Position numbers and translations under genes: made by a program. Below, in pieces: positions 33,611 to 44,642 of a DNA stretch of 64,000 nt; the stretch's first letter is position 1; each line of letters opens with the position of its first letter. The DNA comes from an uncultured Aquimarina sp. (GTDB lineage: Bacteria; Bacteroidota; Bacteroidia; Flavobacteriales; Flavobacteriaceae): NCBI GenBank assembly GCA_947498705.1, contig CANMLW010000010.1, forward strand, positions 1-64,000, read 5' to 3'. Under the pieces are notes generated by a model. It was given only the letters and a program-made list of their open reading frames with translations, searched no databases and was not told the DNA's origin.

Positions 33611-34669
33611 CTAAAAATAATATTCTTTGAAAGTTCTAATATCTATCCAGCCTTGTTTTTTATGTTTCCTAATTTTATAAAATGAAGTAGTTTTCTGTTC
33701 AAAAACCTCAAAAGAGGTTGTTGGATGTTTTGGATAAATTCCAATCATACCATCTTTGTATAAATACACTAAACCATTATTAGAGTTCATTTGGATTCTA
33801 TCATAGATTATCGGAAATACTTCTTGGATTCTCACCATTCCTTTTTTCACAAACGATAATGGCTCTATTTCTATCGGTTCATAAATCGTATCGCCTAATA
33901 CTTCATCGATAAAATATTCTGGTTTGACTTCTTCTTTTTTTTCTGGATATATACTTTCTTTTATATTATATGAGTAGATACCGTTTTTTCCTTCTTTTTC
34001 GATATTAAGAAGTGACGGAAACCTTTTATAATCACTATTAACACTTTCTGAAATATAATCGGTTTCATCCAAAAAAGTAACTTTTTCTATGTTATTTGGT
34101 ACCCCTACTAACTCTAAATCAGTCTCACTCCTTTCGGTACCAAAATGACCTTCTGATAAAAAAACGCTATATCTTTTTGTGTCTTTATGCTGCTTAATCG
34201 AATATTGCTTAGAATATACTGTTCCGCATTTAAAAAAATCTAATAACGGAAAATTATCAATTTTAGACATGGAATTATCATAATATTGAGCTCCCTTATA
34301 ACTCAAAACTTCTAATCCATCTTGTATAAAATAGGCCTGTTGAATACCTTTAATTTTTATACTTTTAAGATTTTGGCATCTATAAAGAAATACAGAATCT
34401 TGATATACTCCCTTTATAAAATAGGCATTCTTAATAATGGTATCGAATGATCTTTGCAATACATTTCTTCCTTCAGGATCAACAAGTATATAGGATTCTT
34501 CATTTTCTTGAATTTTATAATAATACTCGCAATAATAATCTTTGTGACTACCTTGATTTGCCTTAAATGATAAAGGATATAATCTGTTTTGAGAATAGCT
34601 ATTGATAGTACCGAACACAACTAAAATTAATTGCAGTCTAAAAAATATGTTACTCAATTTCAATTTCAT
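33611..34669 (-). CDS. Exported protein of unknown function
   Basis: 352 residues with a probable signal peptide (LQLILVVFGTINSYSQ). The mature part is all-beta in character, rich in Tyr and Lys, with repeated WG-like strands such as GKNGIYSYNIKE and DGMIGIYPKHPT that faintly resemble WG repeats. No T9SS signal and no recognised domain. It stands alone. Confidence 0.65.
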   Translation of the reverse strand: MKLKLSNIFFRLQLILVVFGTINSYSQNRLYPLSFKANQGSHKDYYCEYYYKIQENEESYILVDPEGRNVLQRSFDTIIKNAYFIKGVYQDSVFLYRCQNLKSIKIKGIQQAYFIQDGLEVLSYKGAQYYDNSMSKIDNFPLLDFFKCGTVYSKQYSIKQHKDTKRYSVFLSEGHFGTERSETDLELVGVPNNIEKVTFLDETDYISESVNSDYKRFPSLLNIEKEGKNGIYSYNIKESIYPEKKEEVKPEYFIDEVLGDTIYEPIEIEPLSFVKKGMVRIQEVFPIIYDRIQMNSNNGLVYLYKDGMIGIYPKHPTTSFEVFEQKTTSFYKIRKHKKQGWIDIRTFKEYYF

Positions 34670-35012
34670 CTATTGCATGTTATTTATTATAAATATGTTT
34701 CAAGACAATCTAATAACAAAATTATTATCATATCAATTGAAGCAAGATCTTTCTTTTTCTATATTTTTCAAAATTCATACCAGAAATCAAGATCAGAAAC
34801 TCTTTTTTTGAAAACTACAGAATAGTATCAAAAAAACATTCTTGATCCAAGATTACTCCTATAAAAGAGAACAAACCTATATTTATTCATTCTCTCAAGA
34901 TGTTATTGTTTAAAATTTGGTGAATAACTATCCAATTCAATACTATTTTTATGCTAAAAATTGGTTATAAAACTGTAAATTTGCAGCTTAATAAAAATCA
35001 AACAATCGAAGT
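34670..35012. other. Intergenic stretch before purL
   Basis: About 340 bases without a gene or clear secondary structure. The only signal is TAAATTTG at 34976-34983, an exact TAnnTTTG minus-7 box 29 bases before the purL ATG; its upstream TTG is only 15 bases away, so the promoter is partial. Confidence 0.5.
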
Positions 35013-38000
35013 ATGATCCACTTCTTCGGAAACCAAAACGAGAAAGTATTTGCCGTTCAGACAAACAGCGAAATTTCACCTGAAAACATTAAAAAACTGA
35101 TCTGGTTATTTGGCAACCAACCTCAACTATCTGCAGCGTCTATTGACGCTTTTTTTGTTGGTCCAAGAGCCGCAATGATTACCCCATGGAGTACCAATGC
35201 TGTAGAAATCACGCAAAACATGGGAATAGAAGGGATTATTAGAATAGAAGAGTTTACTGTTGTATCCAGAGACTTTACCGATTTCGATCCAATGCTTTCG
35301 CAAAAGTATGATCAATTAGATCAAGACATATATACCATCAATATAGAGCCCGAACCAATTGTAGAGATAGATGATATCGATGCATATAATACTGCAGAAG
35401 GATTAGCTCTTAGTAAAGAGGAAGTTATCTACCTCGAAGGAGTTAGTAAAAAAATAGGCCGACCGCTTACAGATTCTGAAGTATTTGGATTCTCTCAGGT
35501 AAATTCTGAGCATTGCCGTCATAAAATATTTAATGGTACTTTTATAATTGATGGAGAGGAAAAGCCTTCCTCACTTTTTAAATTAATAAAAAAGACTTCA
35601 GAAACACATCCAAATGATATTGTTTCTGCATACAAGGACAATGTAGCATTTATTAAAGGGCCAAGAGTAACTCAATTTGCTCCTCAAACTGCAGATAAAC
35701 CAGATTTTTATACAAAAACAGAATATAATAGTGTGATTTCTTTGAAAGCAGAAACGCATAACTTTCCAACAACGGTAGAGCCTTTTAATGGGGCAGCAAC
35801 TGGTTCTGGAGGAGAAATAAGAGATCGACTTGCAGGAGGAAAAGGTTCTTTACCACTAGCAGGGACTGCAGTATACATGACTTCATATTCGAGATTAGAA
35901 AACAACAGACCATGGGAGAAAGCGATGTCAGAAAGAGATTGGTTATACCAAACTCCTATGGATATATTGATCAAAGCTTCTAACGGCGCTTCTGACTTTG
36001 GTAATAAGTTTGGACAACCATTAATTACAGGATCTGTACTTACTTTTGAGCACGAAGAAAACGAAAGAAAATTAGGTTTTGACAAAGTAATCATGCAAGC
36101 TGGCGGAATTGGTTATGGTAAAGCAGAACAAGCGATTAAAGCTACTCCAGAACAAGGTGATAAAATTGTCATTCTAGGAGGAGAAAACTATCGAATAGGT
36201 ATGGGAGGTGCAGCTGTATCCTCTGCAGATACTGGTGAGTTTAGTAGCGGTATTGAGTTAAATGCAATACAACGTTCTAACCCAGAAATGCAAAAGCGTG
36301 CGGCAAATGCAATTCGTGGTATGGTAGAGAGTACAGATAACACAATTGTATCTATTCACGATCACGGTGCAGGAGGACATCTTAACTGTTTATCTGAGCT
36401 TGTAGAGGAAACAGGAGGGAAAATCGATTTGGATAAATTACCTGTTGGAGACCCTACCCTATCTGCCAAAGAGATAATCGGAAATGAATCTCAGGAACGT
36501 ATGGGATTGGTAATTGGTCAAAAACATATTGATACACTACAGCGAATTGCAGACCGAGAACGTTCTCCTATGTATAAAGTTGGTGACGTTAGCGGTGATC
36601 ATCGATTTACATTCGAATCTAATACCAAAGGAGATAAACCTATGGATTTGGCATTAGAAGATATGTTTGGAAGCTCTCCAAAAACAATAATGACCGATAA
36701 AACTATAGATCGCTCTTATAATGAGCCTTCATATGACATTCTTAACTTTAAAACTTATTTAGATCAGGTTTTACAACTAGAAGCGGTTGCTTGTAAGGAC
36801 TGGTTAACAAACAAAGTAGATCGTTGCGTAGGTGGTTTAGTAGCTAAACAACAATGTGTTGGACCTCTACAACTTCCACTTAATAACTGTGGAGTAATGG
36901 CACTAGACTATAATGGTAAAGAAGGAATTGCTACTAGTATTGGGCACTCCCCTATTTCTGGTCTGATAGACCCTGAAGCAGGGAGTAAAAATTCGATTGC
37001 AGAAGCATTAACTAATATCATCTGGGCTCCTCTTAAGGATGGGTTATCTTCGGTTTCTTTATCTGCCAACTGGATGTGGCCTTGTAAAAATGAAGGAGAA
37101 GATGCACGTTTATATAAAGCTGTAAAAGCTATTTCGGACTTTGCTATCGAACTTGGAATTAATGTTCCTACAGGTAAAGATTCTTTATCTATGAAACAAA
37201 AATATCCAAATGAAGAAGTAATCGCTCCAGGTACAGTAGTTATTTCTGCAGCTGCAAACTGTAATGACATTAATAAGATTGTAGAGCCTGTCTTACAACC
37301 AAATGAAGGTTCTATCTATTACATTAACCTTTCTGATGATTCTCATAAATTAGGAGGCTCTTCTTTTTCTCAAATTTTAAACAAAATTGGATCAGAAGCT
37401 CCTAGTATCAAAGACTCTAAGAAATTTAAAACTATATTTGACACCCTACAAGACCTTATAAAACAAGGTAAAATTGTTGGAGGTCATGATATTGCTTCAG
37501 GTGGATTCATTACTTCATTATTAGAACTGTGTTTTGCTGACAATAATCTTGGGGCAACTCTTGATTTATCATCTATTGGCGAAAATGATACTACCAAATT
37601 GTTATTCTCAGAAAACGCGGGAATTATATTTCAGGAGGCAAAGAATGCAGACATAGCTTCTATTCTTTCAGAAAATGATATTGAATTTTTTACTATCGGA
37701 AATGTAGTTGAAAAAGCCACTTTATCAATTACTAATGGAAACGATACATTAAGTTTTGATATCGAAGAACTAAGAGATACTTGGTATAAAACCTCTTATC
37801 TATTGGATCAGAAACAAACTGCAAATGGATTGGCAAAAGATCGATTCGAAAACTATAAAAATCAACCATTGCAATACACTTTTCCATCACATTTTACAGG
37901 TAATAAACCTGTAATAGATAGTAGTAAGCCAAGACCAAAAGCTGCCATTATTCGTGAGAAAGGAAGTAATTCTGAGCGCGAAATGGCCAATGCAATGTAT

Positions 38001-38681
38001 TTGGCAGGATTTGATGTAAAAGACGTGCATATGACCGACCTTATTTCGGGTCGTGAAACTTTAGAAGATATTCAATTTATTGGCGCTGTAGGAGGTTTTT
38101 CTAATAGCGACGTGCTGGGCTCTGCAAAAGGATGGGCAGGAGCGTTTTTATATAATGAAAAAGCAAACAACGCATTAAAGAATTTCTTTAAAAGAACAGA
38201 TACATTATCTGTTGGTATATGTAATGGTTGCCAATTGTTTATGGAGTTAGAAGTGATCAATCCAGAACATAAAGTACATGGCAAATTAGTTCACAACAAT
38301 TCTAACAAACATGAAAGCGCTTTTACATCTGTAAAAATTCAGGAAAACAATTCTGTAATGTTATCTACTTTAGCAGGTAGCACCTTAGGAGTATGGATCT
38401 CTAACGGTGAAGGAAAATTTAATTTACCACTTTCTGAAGACCAGTATAATATTGTTGCTAAGTACGGATATGAAGGATATCCTGCCAACCCAAATGGGTC
38501 TGACTATAATACCGCAATGATAACCGACAAAACTGGACGTCATTTGGTAACCATGCCCCATATAGAGCGATCAACTTTTCAATGGAATTGGGCAAATTAT
38601 CCTACTAACAGACAAGATGAAGTGTCTCCCTGGATAGAAGCTTTTGAAAATGCCAGAAAATGGATCGAAGATAATAAATAA
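35013..38681 (+). CDS. purL: Phosphoribosylformylglycinamidine synthase
   Basis: 1222 residues, the long single-chain form that fuses the synthase and the glutaminase. It converts FGAR, glutamine and ATP to FGAM in purine synthesis. Visible are FSQVNSEHCRHKIFNG, KAETHNFPTTVEPFNGAATG, GSGGEIRDRLAGGKGS and the second-half block HDIASGGFITSLLELCF. The C-terminal class I glutaminase has the nucleophile Cys1070 in VGICNGCQLF and the His of MPHIERS. A strong terminator follows at 38804-38847. Confidence 0.96.
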   Translation: MIHFFGNQNEKVFAVQTNSEISPENIKKLIWLFGNQPQLSAASIDAFFVGPRAAMITPWSTNAVEITQNMGIEGIIRIEEFTVVSRDFTDFDPMLSQKYDQLDQDIYTINIEPEPIVEIDDIDAYNTAEGLALSKEEVIYLEGVSKKIGRPLTDSEVFGFSQVNSEHCRHKIFNGTFIIDGEEKPSSLFKLIKKTSETHPNDIVSAYKDNVAFIKGPRVTQFAPQTADKPDFYTKTEYNSVISLKAETHNFPTTVEPFNGAATGSGGEIRDRLAGGKGSLPLAGTAVYMTSYSRLENNRPWEKAMSERDWLYQTPMDILIKASNGASDFGNKFGQPLITGSVLTFEHEENERKLGFDKVIMQAGGIGYGKAEQAIKATPEQGDKIVILGGENYRIGMGGAAVSSADTGEFSSGIELNAIQRSNPEMQKRAANAIRGMVESTDNTIVSIHDHGAGGHLNCLSELVEETGGKIDLDKLPVGDPTLSAKEIIGNESQERMGLVIGQKHIDTLQRIADRERSPMYKVGDVSGDHRFTFESNTKGDKPMDLALEDMFGSSPKTIMTDKTIDRSYNEPSYDILNFKTYLDQVLQLEAVACKDWLTNKVDRCVGGLVAKQQCVGPLQLPLNNCGVMALDYNGKEGIATSIGHSPISGLIDPEAGSKNSIAEALTNIIWAPLKDGLSSVSLSANWMWPCKNEGEDARLYKAVKAISDFAIELGINVPTGKDSLSMKQKYPNEEVIAPGTVVISAAANCNDINKIVEPVLQPNEGSIYYINLSDDSHKLGGSSFSQILNKIGSEAPSIKDSKKFKTIFDTLQDLIKQGKIVGGHDIASGGFITSLLELCFADNNLGATLDLSSIGENDTTKLLFSENAGIIFQEAKNADIASILSENDIEFFTIGNVVEKATLSITNGNDTLSFDIEELRDTWYKTSYLLDQKQTANGLAKDRFENYKNQPLQYTFPSHFTGNKPVIDSSKPRPKAAIIREKGSNSEREMANAMYLAGFDVKDVHMTDLISGRETLEDIQFIGAVGGFSNSDVLGSAKGWAGAFLYNEKANNALKNFFKRTDTLSVGICNGCQLFMELEVINPEHKVHGKLVHNNSNKHESAFTSVKIQENNSVMLSTLAGSTLGVWISNGEGKFNLPLSEDQYNIVAKYGYEGYPANPNGSDYNTAMITDKTGRHLVTMPHIERSTFQWNWANYPTNRQDEVSPWIEAFENARKWIEDNK

Positions 38682-38803
38682 CTAATCGTATTTATAAAGT
38701 AAAATACTCTACAGTAAAAGAGTACCAAAATATATTTTTATCTAAACCTTACAGTCAAATTCGATTTTTAACAAACATTTGATAACCAAGGTTAAACAAA
38801 TAC

Positions 38804-38847
38804 AAAAAAGCCATATGTGTTAGCTAGCTAACACATATGGCTTTTTT
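38804..38847. terminator. Strong palindromic terminator after purL
   Basis: A perfect 44-base palindrome: six A, GCCATATGTGTTAGC, its mirror image, then six T. It lies 120 bases past the purL stop and 38 before the next gene's ATG, so it insulates the two. Confidence 0.85.
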
Positions 38848-38884
38848 CATGAAGTAATTTTAAGTCCAACTTAAATATAACGTC

Positions 38885-41800
38885 ATGAAAAAAAGATTAA
38901 TTTTCCCTATTGCGATAGGACTTAGTTTAGCATGGGTAATAGTACTTTCTATTATTCTTTGTAACGAAAACACATCAAAAAAAACAATTGAACAAGATGA
39001 AATTAGTAGCTTAAGGAGTCAACACATGGCCTACTTAAACAACAGTCCTTTTAAAGACATAAAGCATCTTACAAAAAAAGAACGAAGAAAATTACGCCTA
39101 CCTCCCGATCGCTATTACGACCAAATGTGGGAACTAAGCATGAATCCTACTACCGGAAGACCAGAGCCCGAAAAAGTTACTGCTATAAGACAACAACTTA
39201 GAAATAAAAGAGCCCAAAGAGCACCTGGGGATAGCCCAAACAACCCATGGATAGAGAGAGGCCCGAATAATGTAGGAGGCAGAACCCGTGCTCTGTTATT
39301 TGACCCTAACGATGTTACTAACAGACGTGTGTATTCTGGTGGTGTAAGTGGAGGATTATGGGTAAATAACGACATTACTTCTGCTAATTCACAATGGTCA
39401 AGAGTAGAAAACGTACCCGGAAACCTAAATGTAACCTCTATAACAGTAGACCCCAGAAACTCTAACAACTGGTATTTAGGAACAGGAGAACAACATTCCT
39501 TTGATGATGTGGTAGGAAACGGCATCTACAGATCTACCGATGGTGGCACCACCTGGCAAGCATTAAATATTCCTGCCGCAGGAGGAGGTAATTTCAATCA
39601 AAATAACAATCTATTCTTAGCCGGAATATATTATGTAACTGAAATAGTAGTATGGAATAATAGACAACAAAATAGAACAGAATTATTTGTAGGAGTAGGA
39701 AGTCACCAACATAATGACTCTGAAAATCCATCTGACTTTCTAGGACCACAATCGGCGGGATTATACAGATCTATAGATAATGGTGCTACCTGGAACCGCA
39801 TAGAATCTGCCAATTTTAGATTTACGAATAACAATCGTACGTTCTACTACATCCCTAATGATTTTGAAATTGGTGCTGATAACCGATTATGGATGTCTAC
39901 CGTTGGGCATTTTGTTTTTGGCAATGAAGGTGGAGGACGTATTTATAGTACAACAGATGGTAATACCTGGACAGAAGCAAGTATATCTCCTATTGCAGAC
40001 ACCGATAGAGTAGAAATTGAGGCTTCTGTAACCAATCCTGATAAATTATATGTATTGGCCGAAGGAACAACAGCAACCACACCAGTAGCCATTTTTAAAA
40101 CTACTGATAAATTTGCCACTGCTGCTAATTTCACAAGACTTGGTTTGCCTAACGATGCTGACACAGGTATTAACGCCAATGATTTTACGAGAGAACAAGC
40201 CTTTTATGATCTAATGATAGAAGTTGACCCTACTAACGACGGAATTCTTTATGTAGGAGGTATAGATCTCTTTAAATCTGTGAATGACGGGGTCAATTGG
40301 ACTCAGATATCCAGATGGACAAACACTATTAACCTAAATGTTTCTCTGGTACATGCAGATCATCATGCCATGACATTTAGACCTAATAATAGCAATCAGG
40401 CAATCTTTGGTACCGATGGCGGAGTGTATTTTGCTAATAATCTTGCCAACACTCCTAACAGTGAAAATGCAATTCAGGCAAGAAACACAGGGTATAATGT
40501 AACACAATTTGTAAAAGCGGCTATTGGGCCTGAAAGTGAGGGAAGTCAAAACGTCATTTTTACAGCAGGGGCCCAGGATAACGGGACTCAAATATTTAGA
40601 AATGCTACTGCCGGAATAAATAGTTCTGAAGAAATAGGTTTTGGAGATGGTTTCTTTAACTTTATAGACAGAGATGGACAATTTATCATTACTACAAATT
40701 TTAGAAATAACGCTACAAGATTTGATTTACCCTGGGACGGAAACGGGCAAGCAGAAAATGGAGGAACCTTAATACTCAACTTTGAAGGAGGCGATTTTGT
40801 AAATCAAATGGGATATGATAGTGATGCCAACCTTTTATTGACCAATGCATCTAATGATTCAGGTTTTCTTGGGATTTTTACCGTTGACGTCACAAATGAT
40901 ACAGGAGCTACGGGTCAAGATATTATTCAAAATCCTTTATTAACAGTCAAACCAACTGCCTTCACCCCCTCTCCTTTTGCTGTAAATACATGGCTCGTAG
41001 GATTAGCAAATGGTAACCTACTTCAACTAACTGATGTGGGAGTACAAACTGCTAACTGGGCTGCTATTAATACCCCTTTTGTAGGATCGATCTCATCTAT
41101 TAGATATGGTGCCAATGTAAATGATATTATGGTCACCATACACAACTATGGAGTGACTAGTATATGGTCTACATCAGATGGTGGAGTAAATTGGGTAAGT
41201 AAAGAAGGTAATTTACCTGATATGCCGGTACGAGACATTTTACAAAATCCATTAGACCGAAGAGAAGCGATTGTTGCTACACAGTTAGGAGTTTGGGGGA
41301 CTACTAATTTTAATGCCGCCAACCCTAATTGGACACGATTTCAAAACGGTATGAGCGATGTGAGTGTAACTTCTTTTGACTATTGGGCAATTAATGGAGA
41401 TGATAACGATAACAGAGTAATTGCTTCTACCTATGGAAGAGGAGTGTTTACCGGATCTTTTGACCTTAATCCCGGAGTTGTTTTCACCCCAATCCCTAGA
41501 GATTTGGTAGCTTCAAACATTACTGATGCTAGTATTGATTTATCATGGACTGCTCCCCAAAATAACGGAACCCCCTTTACTTATGAACTTCTTCAGGATG
41601 GTGTTGTTATTCAGGAAAATTTAAATGTAACGAATTTTCAAGTTCAGGGGCTTAATATAGGTACTTCATATACATTCATCGTCAGAGCGAAAGACTCAAG
41701 AGGAAATACTTCGGGAAATGGTCGAAGAATCACGGTATCCACACTACCTGACTATTGCGATTCTGATGGAAATACAGATGAGGAATTTATTAGTAATGTC

Positions 41801-42469
41801 ACTTTGGGTAGTATTAATAATTCATCCATGGGCTCAAATACAGGATATTCAGATTTTACAGGAATAAGTACCAATCTAAACAAAGGAGTTGAATCCTCTA
41901 TAAGTATTACCCCAACATTTGTTGTAGATGTATTGGATGAAAATTTTGGAGTTTGGATAGATTATAATCAGGACAATGACTTTAATGATGCGGAAGAACG
42001 TATAGTAACACTTACTGATACAACAACCGTTACACAAAGATTTATTGTTCCGAACGATGCCATAAATGGAGCTACCAGAATGCGCATTAGCATGAATGGA
42101 GTATCAAATCCGACTCCCTGTGAAGAGGATTTTCTATTCGGTGAAGTAGAAGATTACACTGTAATTATACAAGATGCTCCTAATAATGTAAACGCAGCTG
42201 CTAACGGCACAAAATCTGACACCAAAAACACTGATGTTTTACTATACCCTAATCCAGTAAGTCATTCTCAAAAATTAACAATAGACCTTTCTAAATTTAC
42301 AACAGATACTTTTTATAGTATTTCCACAATCACAGGAGCAAAGGTTCAAAATGGAAAACTTAGTACGAAGGCCCAATCTATAGAAATTAATGAGTTAAAA
42401 AGTGGTATTTACTTTATGACAGTCAGAAACAAACAAACCACCAATATTAAAAGGTTCATGGTTAAATAA
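38885..42469 (+). CDS. Large T9SS-secreted beta-propeller protein with Fn3 and GEVED domains
   Basis: 1194 residues. The N-terminus has one hydrophobic segment (FPIAIGLSLAWVIVLSIIL), a signal or anchor without a good lipobox. Residues about 115-860 are BNR/VPS10-type propeller blades (GIYRSTDGGTTWQAL near 212; GLYRSIDNGATWNRI; LFKSVNDGVNWTQI; SIWSTSDGGVNWVS). Residues about 866-960 form an Fn3 domain, and 965-1100 a GEVED domain (FGVWIDYNQDNDFNDAEERI). The last ~80 residues (LLYPNPVS, FTTDTFYSISTITGAKVQNG, LKSGIYFMTV) are a T9SS type A signal. It is likely a surface adhesin or glycan-binding hydrolase-like protein. Confidence 0.9.
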   Translation: MKKRLIFPIAIGLSLAWVIVLSIILCNENTSKKTIEQDEISSLRSQHMAYLNNSPFKDIKHLTKKERRKLRLPPDRYYDQMWELSMNPTTGRPEPEKVTAIRQQLRNKRAQRAPGDSPNNPWIERGPNNVGGRTRALLFDPNDVTNRRVYSGGVSGGLWVNNDITSANSQWSRVENVPGNLNVTSITVDPRNSNNWYLGTGEQHSFDDVVGNGIYRSTDGGTTWQALNIPAAGGGNFNQNNNLFLAGIYYVTEIVVWNNRQQNRTELFVGVGSHQHNDSENPSDFLGPQSAGLYRSIDNGATWNRIESANFRFTNNNRTFYYIPNDFEIGADNRLWMSTVGHFVFGNEGGGRIYSTTDGNTWTEASISPIADTDRVEIEASVTNPDKLYVLAEGTTATTPVAIFKTTDKFATAANFTRLGLPNDADTGINANDFTREQAFYDLMIEVDPTNDGILYVGGIDLFKSVNDGVNWTQISRWTNTINLNVSLVHADHHAMTFRPNNSNQAIFGTDGGVYFANNLANTPNSENAIQARNTGYNVTQFVKAAIGPESEGSQNVIFTAGAQDNGTQIFRNATAGINSSEEIGFGDGFFNFIDRDGQFIITTNFRNNATRFDLPWDGNGQAENGGTLILNFEGGDFVNQMGYDSDANLLLTNASNDSGFLGIFTVDVTNDTGATGQDIIQNPLLTVKPTAFTPSPFAVNTWLVGLANGNLLQLTDVGVQTANWAAINTPFVGSISSIRYGANVNDIMVTIHNYGVTSIWSTSDGGVNWVSKEGNLPDMPVRDILQNPLDRREAIVATQLGVWGTTNFNAANPNWTRFQNGMSDVSVTSFDYWAINGDDNDNRVIASTYGRGVFTGSFDLNPGVVFTPIPRDLVASNITDASIDLSWTAPQNNGTPFTYELLQDGVVIQENLNVTNFQVQGLNIGTSYTFIVRAKDSRGNTSGNGRRITVSTLPDYCDSDGNTDEEFISNVTLGSINNSSMGSNTGYSDFTGISTNLNKGVESSISITPTFVVDVLDENFGVWIDYNQDNDFNDAEERIVTLTDTTTVTQRFIVPNDAINGATRMRISMNGVSNPTPCEEDFLFGEVEDYTVIIQDAPNNVNAAANGTKSDTKNTDVLLYPNPVSHSQKLTIDLSKFTTDTFYSISTITGAKVQNGKLSTKAQSIEINELKSGIYFMTVRNKQTTNIKRFMVK

Positions 42470-42513
42470 AAATTGATCACATAAAACCCCATTTAATTAA
42501 TTTATGAAAAGAT

Positions 42514-42549
42514 AAAAAGAAGCTATTAAATCCAAAATAGCTTCTTTTT
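42514..42549. terminator. Terminator after the large T9SS gene
   Basis: A stem of about 14 bp, AAAAAGAAGCTATT paired with AATAGCTTCTTTTT, followed by further T. It lies 45 bases past the stop. Confidence 0.85.
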
Positions 42550-42688
42550 TATTTTGCACAATTATACAGTAATGAATATGAGAATAATGGTAATTGTATT
42601 CCTATAAAAACCAAAGAATCTTCAGTTATAATTCCATTTTTTCATATCTTACGGTTGTATTTTACAATATTTTTTATAATTTGCGAAA

Positions 42689-42702
42689 CTATGCTTGCAT
42701 AA
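42689..42702. promoter_or_regulatory. Candidate MarR operator upstream of fadD
   Basis: TATGC-TT-GCATA is a perfect palindrome just downstream of a minus-7-like box. The same pattern, TTATGC-AC-GCATAA, occurs before marR (44769-44782). This suggests that the MarR regulator also controls fadD. Confidence 0.6.
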
Positions 42703-42797
42703 TAGTTTAAATGAAGCTCGGTTTCAAAATGCAATTTATTAAAACCTAGAACCAACTAGAGCGACTAAAAACTACAGAAAATTATTCTAAACAGCTT

Positions 42798-44570
42798 ATG
42801 ACAACAATTACCAGATTATTTGACTTTCCTCATTACCAATTAAAAGAACATAATTTAGATGCAGCATTAGTAACCAAATATGAGGGCAAATGGGTTGCCA
42901 CTTCATCCAAAGAATATGTAGAAAAAGCAAATCAGATAAGTAGAGGTTTACTACGATTAGGAGTTGCACCAAATGATAAAATTGCCATTATCTCTTCAAA
43001 TAATAGAACAGAATGGAATATTACCGATATTGGTGTTTTACAAATCGGAGCTCAAAATGTACCTATTTACCCTACGATATCTCAAGAGGATTATGAATAT
43101 GTTTTAAATCATTCTGAAGCCTCGTACTGTTTTGTATCTGATGATGAGGTGTATGAAAAAGTAAAAAACATACAAAAAAACGTACCCTCTTTAAAAGAGG
43201 TATATTCATATGACAGCATATCAGGTTGCAAAAGCTGGAATCAAGTATTAGAACTCGGTAAAGATGATAGTAATCAAGGAGATGTAGAAAAGTTAATGGC
43301 TTCTGTAAAAGAAGATGATTTGGCAACACTCATATACACATCTGGAACAACGGGACGCCCTAAGGGTGTAATGTTAAGTCATAAAAATGTTGTGAGTAAT
43401 GCACTAAACAGTTCTACATGTTTTCCTATTGTAGATGGAGAAACAAAAGCTCTTAGCTTCTTACCTGTTTGTCATATTTATGAGCGAATGCTTATGTACC
43501 TTTATCAATATAGAGGTGTAGGGATTTATTTTGCAGAATCATTAGAAACCATTAGCGATAATTTAAAAGAAATTAAACCAGACGTAATGACCGCTGTACC
43601 CAGGTTATTAGAAAAGGTATACGATAAAATCATAGCAAAAGGTGCCGACCTTACAGGTATCAAAAAGAAGTTATTCTTTTGGGCGGTAGAATTAGGTTTA
43701 AAGTATGAACCATATGGAGCGAATGGATGGTGGTATGAAAAAAAATTAGGGCTTGCCCGAAAACTTATTTTTAGTAAATGGCAAGAAGCTTTAGGAGGCA
43801 ATCTAAAGGTAATAGCATCAGGTAGTGCAGCACTACAACCAAGACTAGCTAGAATATTTAATGCAGCTGGCATGGCTGTAATGGAAGGATACGGTCTTAC
43901 CGAAACATCTCCTGTTGTATCCGTAAATGACGAAAGAAACGGAGGCTTTAAAATAGGCACTGTTGGTCGAATGATACCAAATACAGAAGTAAAAATAGCC
44001 GAAGATGGTGAGATTTTGGTAAAAGGCCCCCAGGTAATGATTGGCTATTATAAAGATGAAGAAAAAACCAATGAAGTTTTAAAAAATGGATATTTCCATA
44101 CTGGAGATATAGGAGAAGTAGATGCTGATGGCTTTTTACGTATTACAGATCGTAAGAAAGAAATGTTTAAAACCTCTGGTGGTAAATATGTTGCGCCTCA
44201 ATTAATTGAAAATGCAATGAAACAATCTCGTTTTATCGAGCAAATAATGGTCGTGGGAGAAGGAGAGAAAATGCCAGCAGCTATTATACAACCTAATTTT
44301 GAGTTTTTAAAAGAATGGGCAGAACGCAAAGGCATAGCCGCAGGTAGTTCTATACAAGAAATTATTAATAATGAAAAGGTGGTAGAACGATATCAAGAAG
44401 AAGTTGATGAATACAATGAAAGATTCGGGAAATGGGAACGTATAAAACGTTTTGAACTTACTCCGGACGAATGGAGTATAGATGCAGGGCACCTTACGCC
44501 TACAATGAAATTAAAACGTAAGGTAATAAAAGAAAAATATAACGATTTATACACAAAGATTTATGGCTAA
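42798..44570 (+). CDS. fadD: Long-chain fatty acid-CoA ligase
   Basis: 590 residues of the AMP-binding (ANL) superfamily. The ATP-binding P-loop motif YTSGTTGRPKGVMLSH lies near residue 178-193. VMEGYGLTETSPVV is motif A5 and GYFHTGDIGEVDADGFLRITDRKKE contains the hinge and A8. The shape, with a long N-terminus and no peptide carrier domain, fits long-chain acyl-CoA synthetases. It activates free fatty acids for beta-oxidation encoded just downstream. The gene has its own terminator (44617-44642). Confidence 0.9.
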   Translation: MTTITRLFDFPHYQLKEHNLDAALVTKYEGKWVATSSKEYVEKANQISRGLLRLGVAPNDKIAIISSNNRTEWNITDIGVLQIGAQNVPIYPTISQEDYEYVLNHSEASYCFVSDDEVYEKVKNIQKNVPSLKEVYSYDSISGCKSWNQVLELGKDDSNQGDVEKLMASVKEDDLATLIYTSGTTGRPKGVMLSHKNVVSNALNSSTCFPIVDGETKALSFLPVCHIYERMLMYLYQYRGVGIYFAESLETISDNLKEIKPDVMTAVPRLLEKVYDKIIAKGADLTGIKKKLFFWAVELGLKYEPYGANGWWYEKKLGLARKLIFSKWQEALGGNLKVIASGSAALQPRLARIFNAAGMAVMEGYGLTETSPVVSVNDERNGGFKIGTVGRMIPNTEVKIAEDGEILVKGPQVMIGYYKDEEKTNEVLKNGYFHTGDIGEVDADGFLRITDRKKEMFKTSGGKYVAPQLIENAMKQSRFIEQIMVVGEGEKMPAAIIQPNFEFLKEWAERKGIAAGSSIQEIINNEKVVERYQEEVDEYNERFGKWERIKRFELTPDEWSIDAGHLTPTMKLKRKVIKEKYNDLYTKIYG

Positions 44571-44616
44571 TTCAAGTAACTGATTACAACATCTATACTG
44601 AAACGTATATCAGTCG

Positions 44617-44642
44617 ACTCCTCATTACATTATATGAGGAGT
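44617..44642 (+). terminator. Terminator of fadD
   Basis: A 9-bp stem ACTCCTCAT / ATGAGGAGT with an 8-base loop is followed by seven T. Confidence 0.85.

Larger units (their letters stand above)
42470..42797. other. Intergenic stretch before fadD
   Basis: It holds the terminator at 42514-42549 and the palindrome at 42689-42702. TATAATTTG at about 42675-42683 resembles a minus-7 box just upstream of the palindrome. No gene was seen. Confidence 0.5.

Noticed and set aside
35708..36094. Antisense ORF of 128 codons inside purL (and similar ones in carB, fadD and the large T9SS gene)
   Set aside because: They overlap well-supported genes on the opposite strand, and their translations show the composition of a shadow frame.
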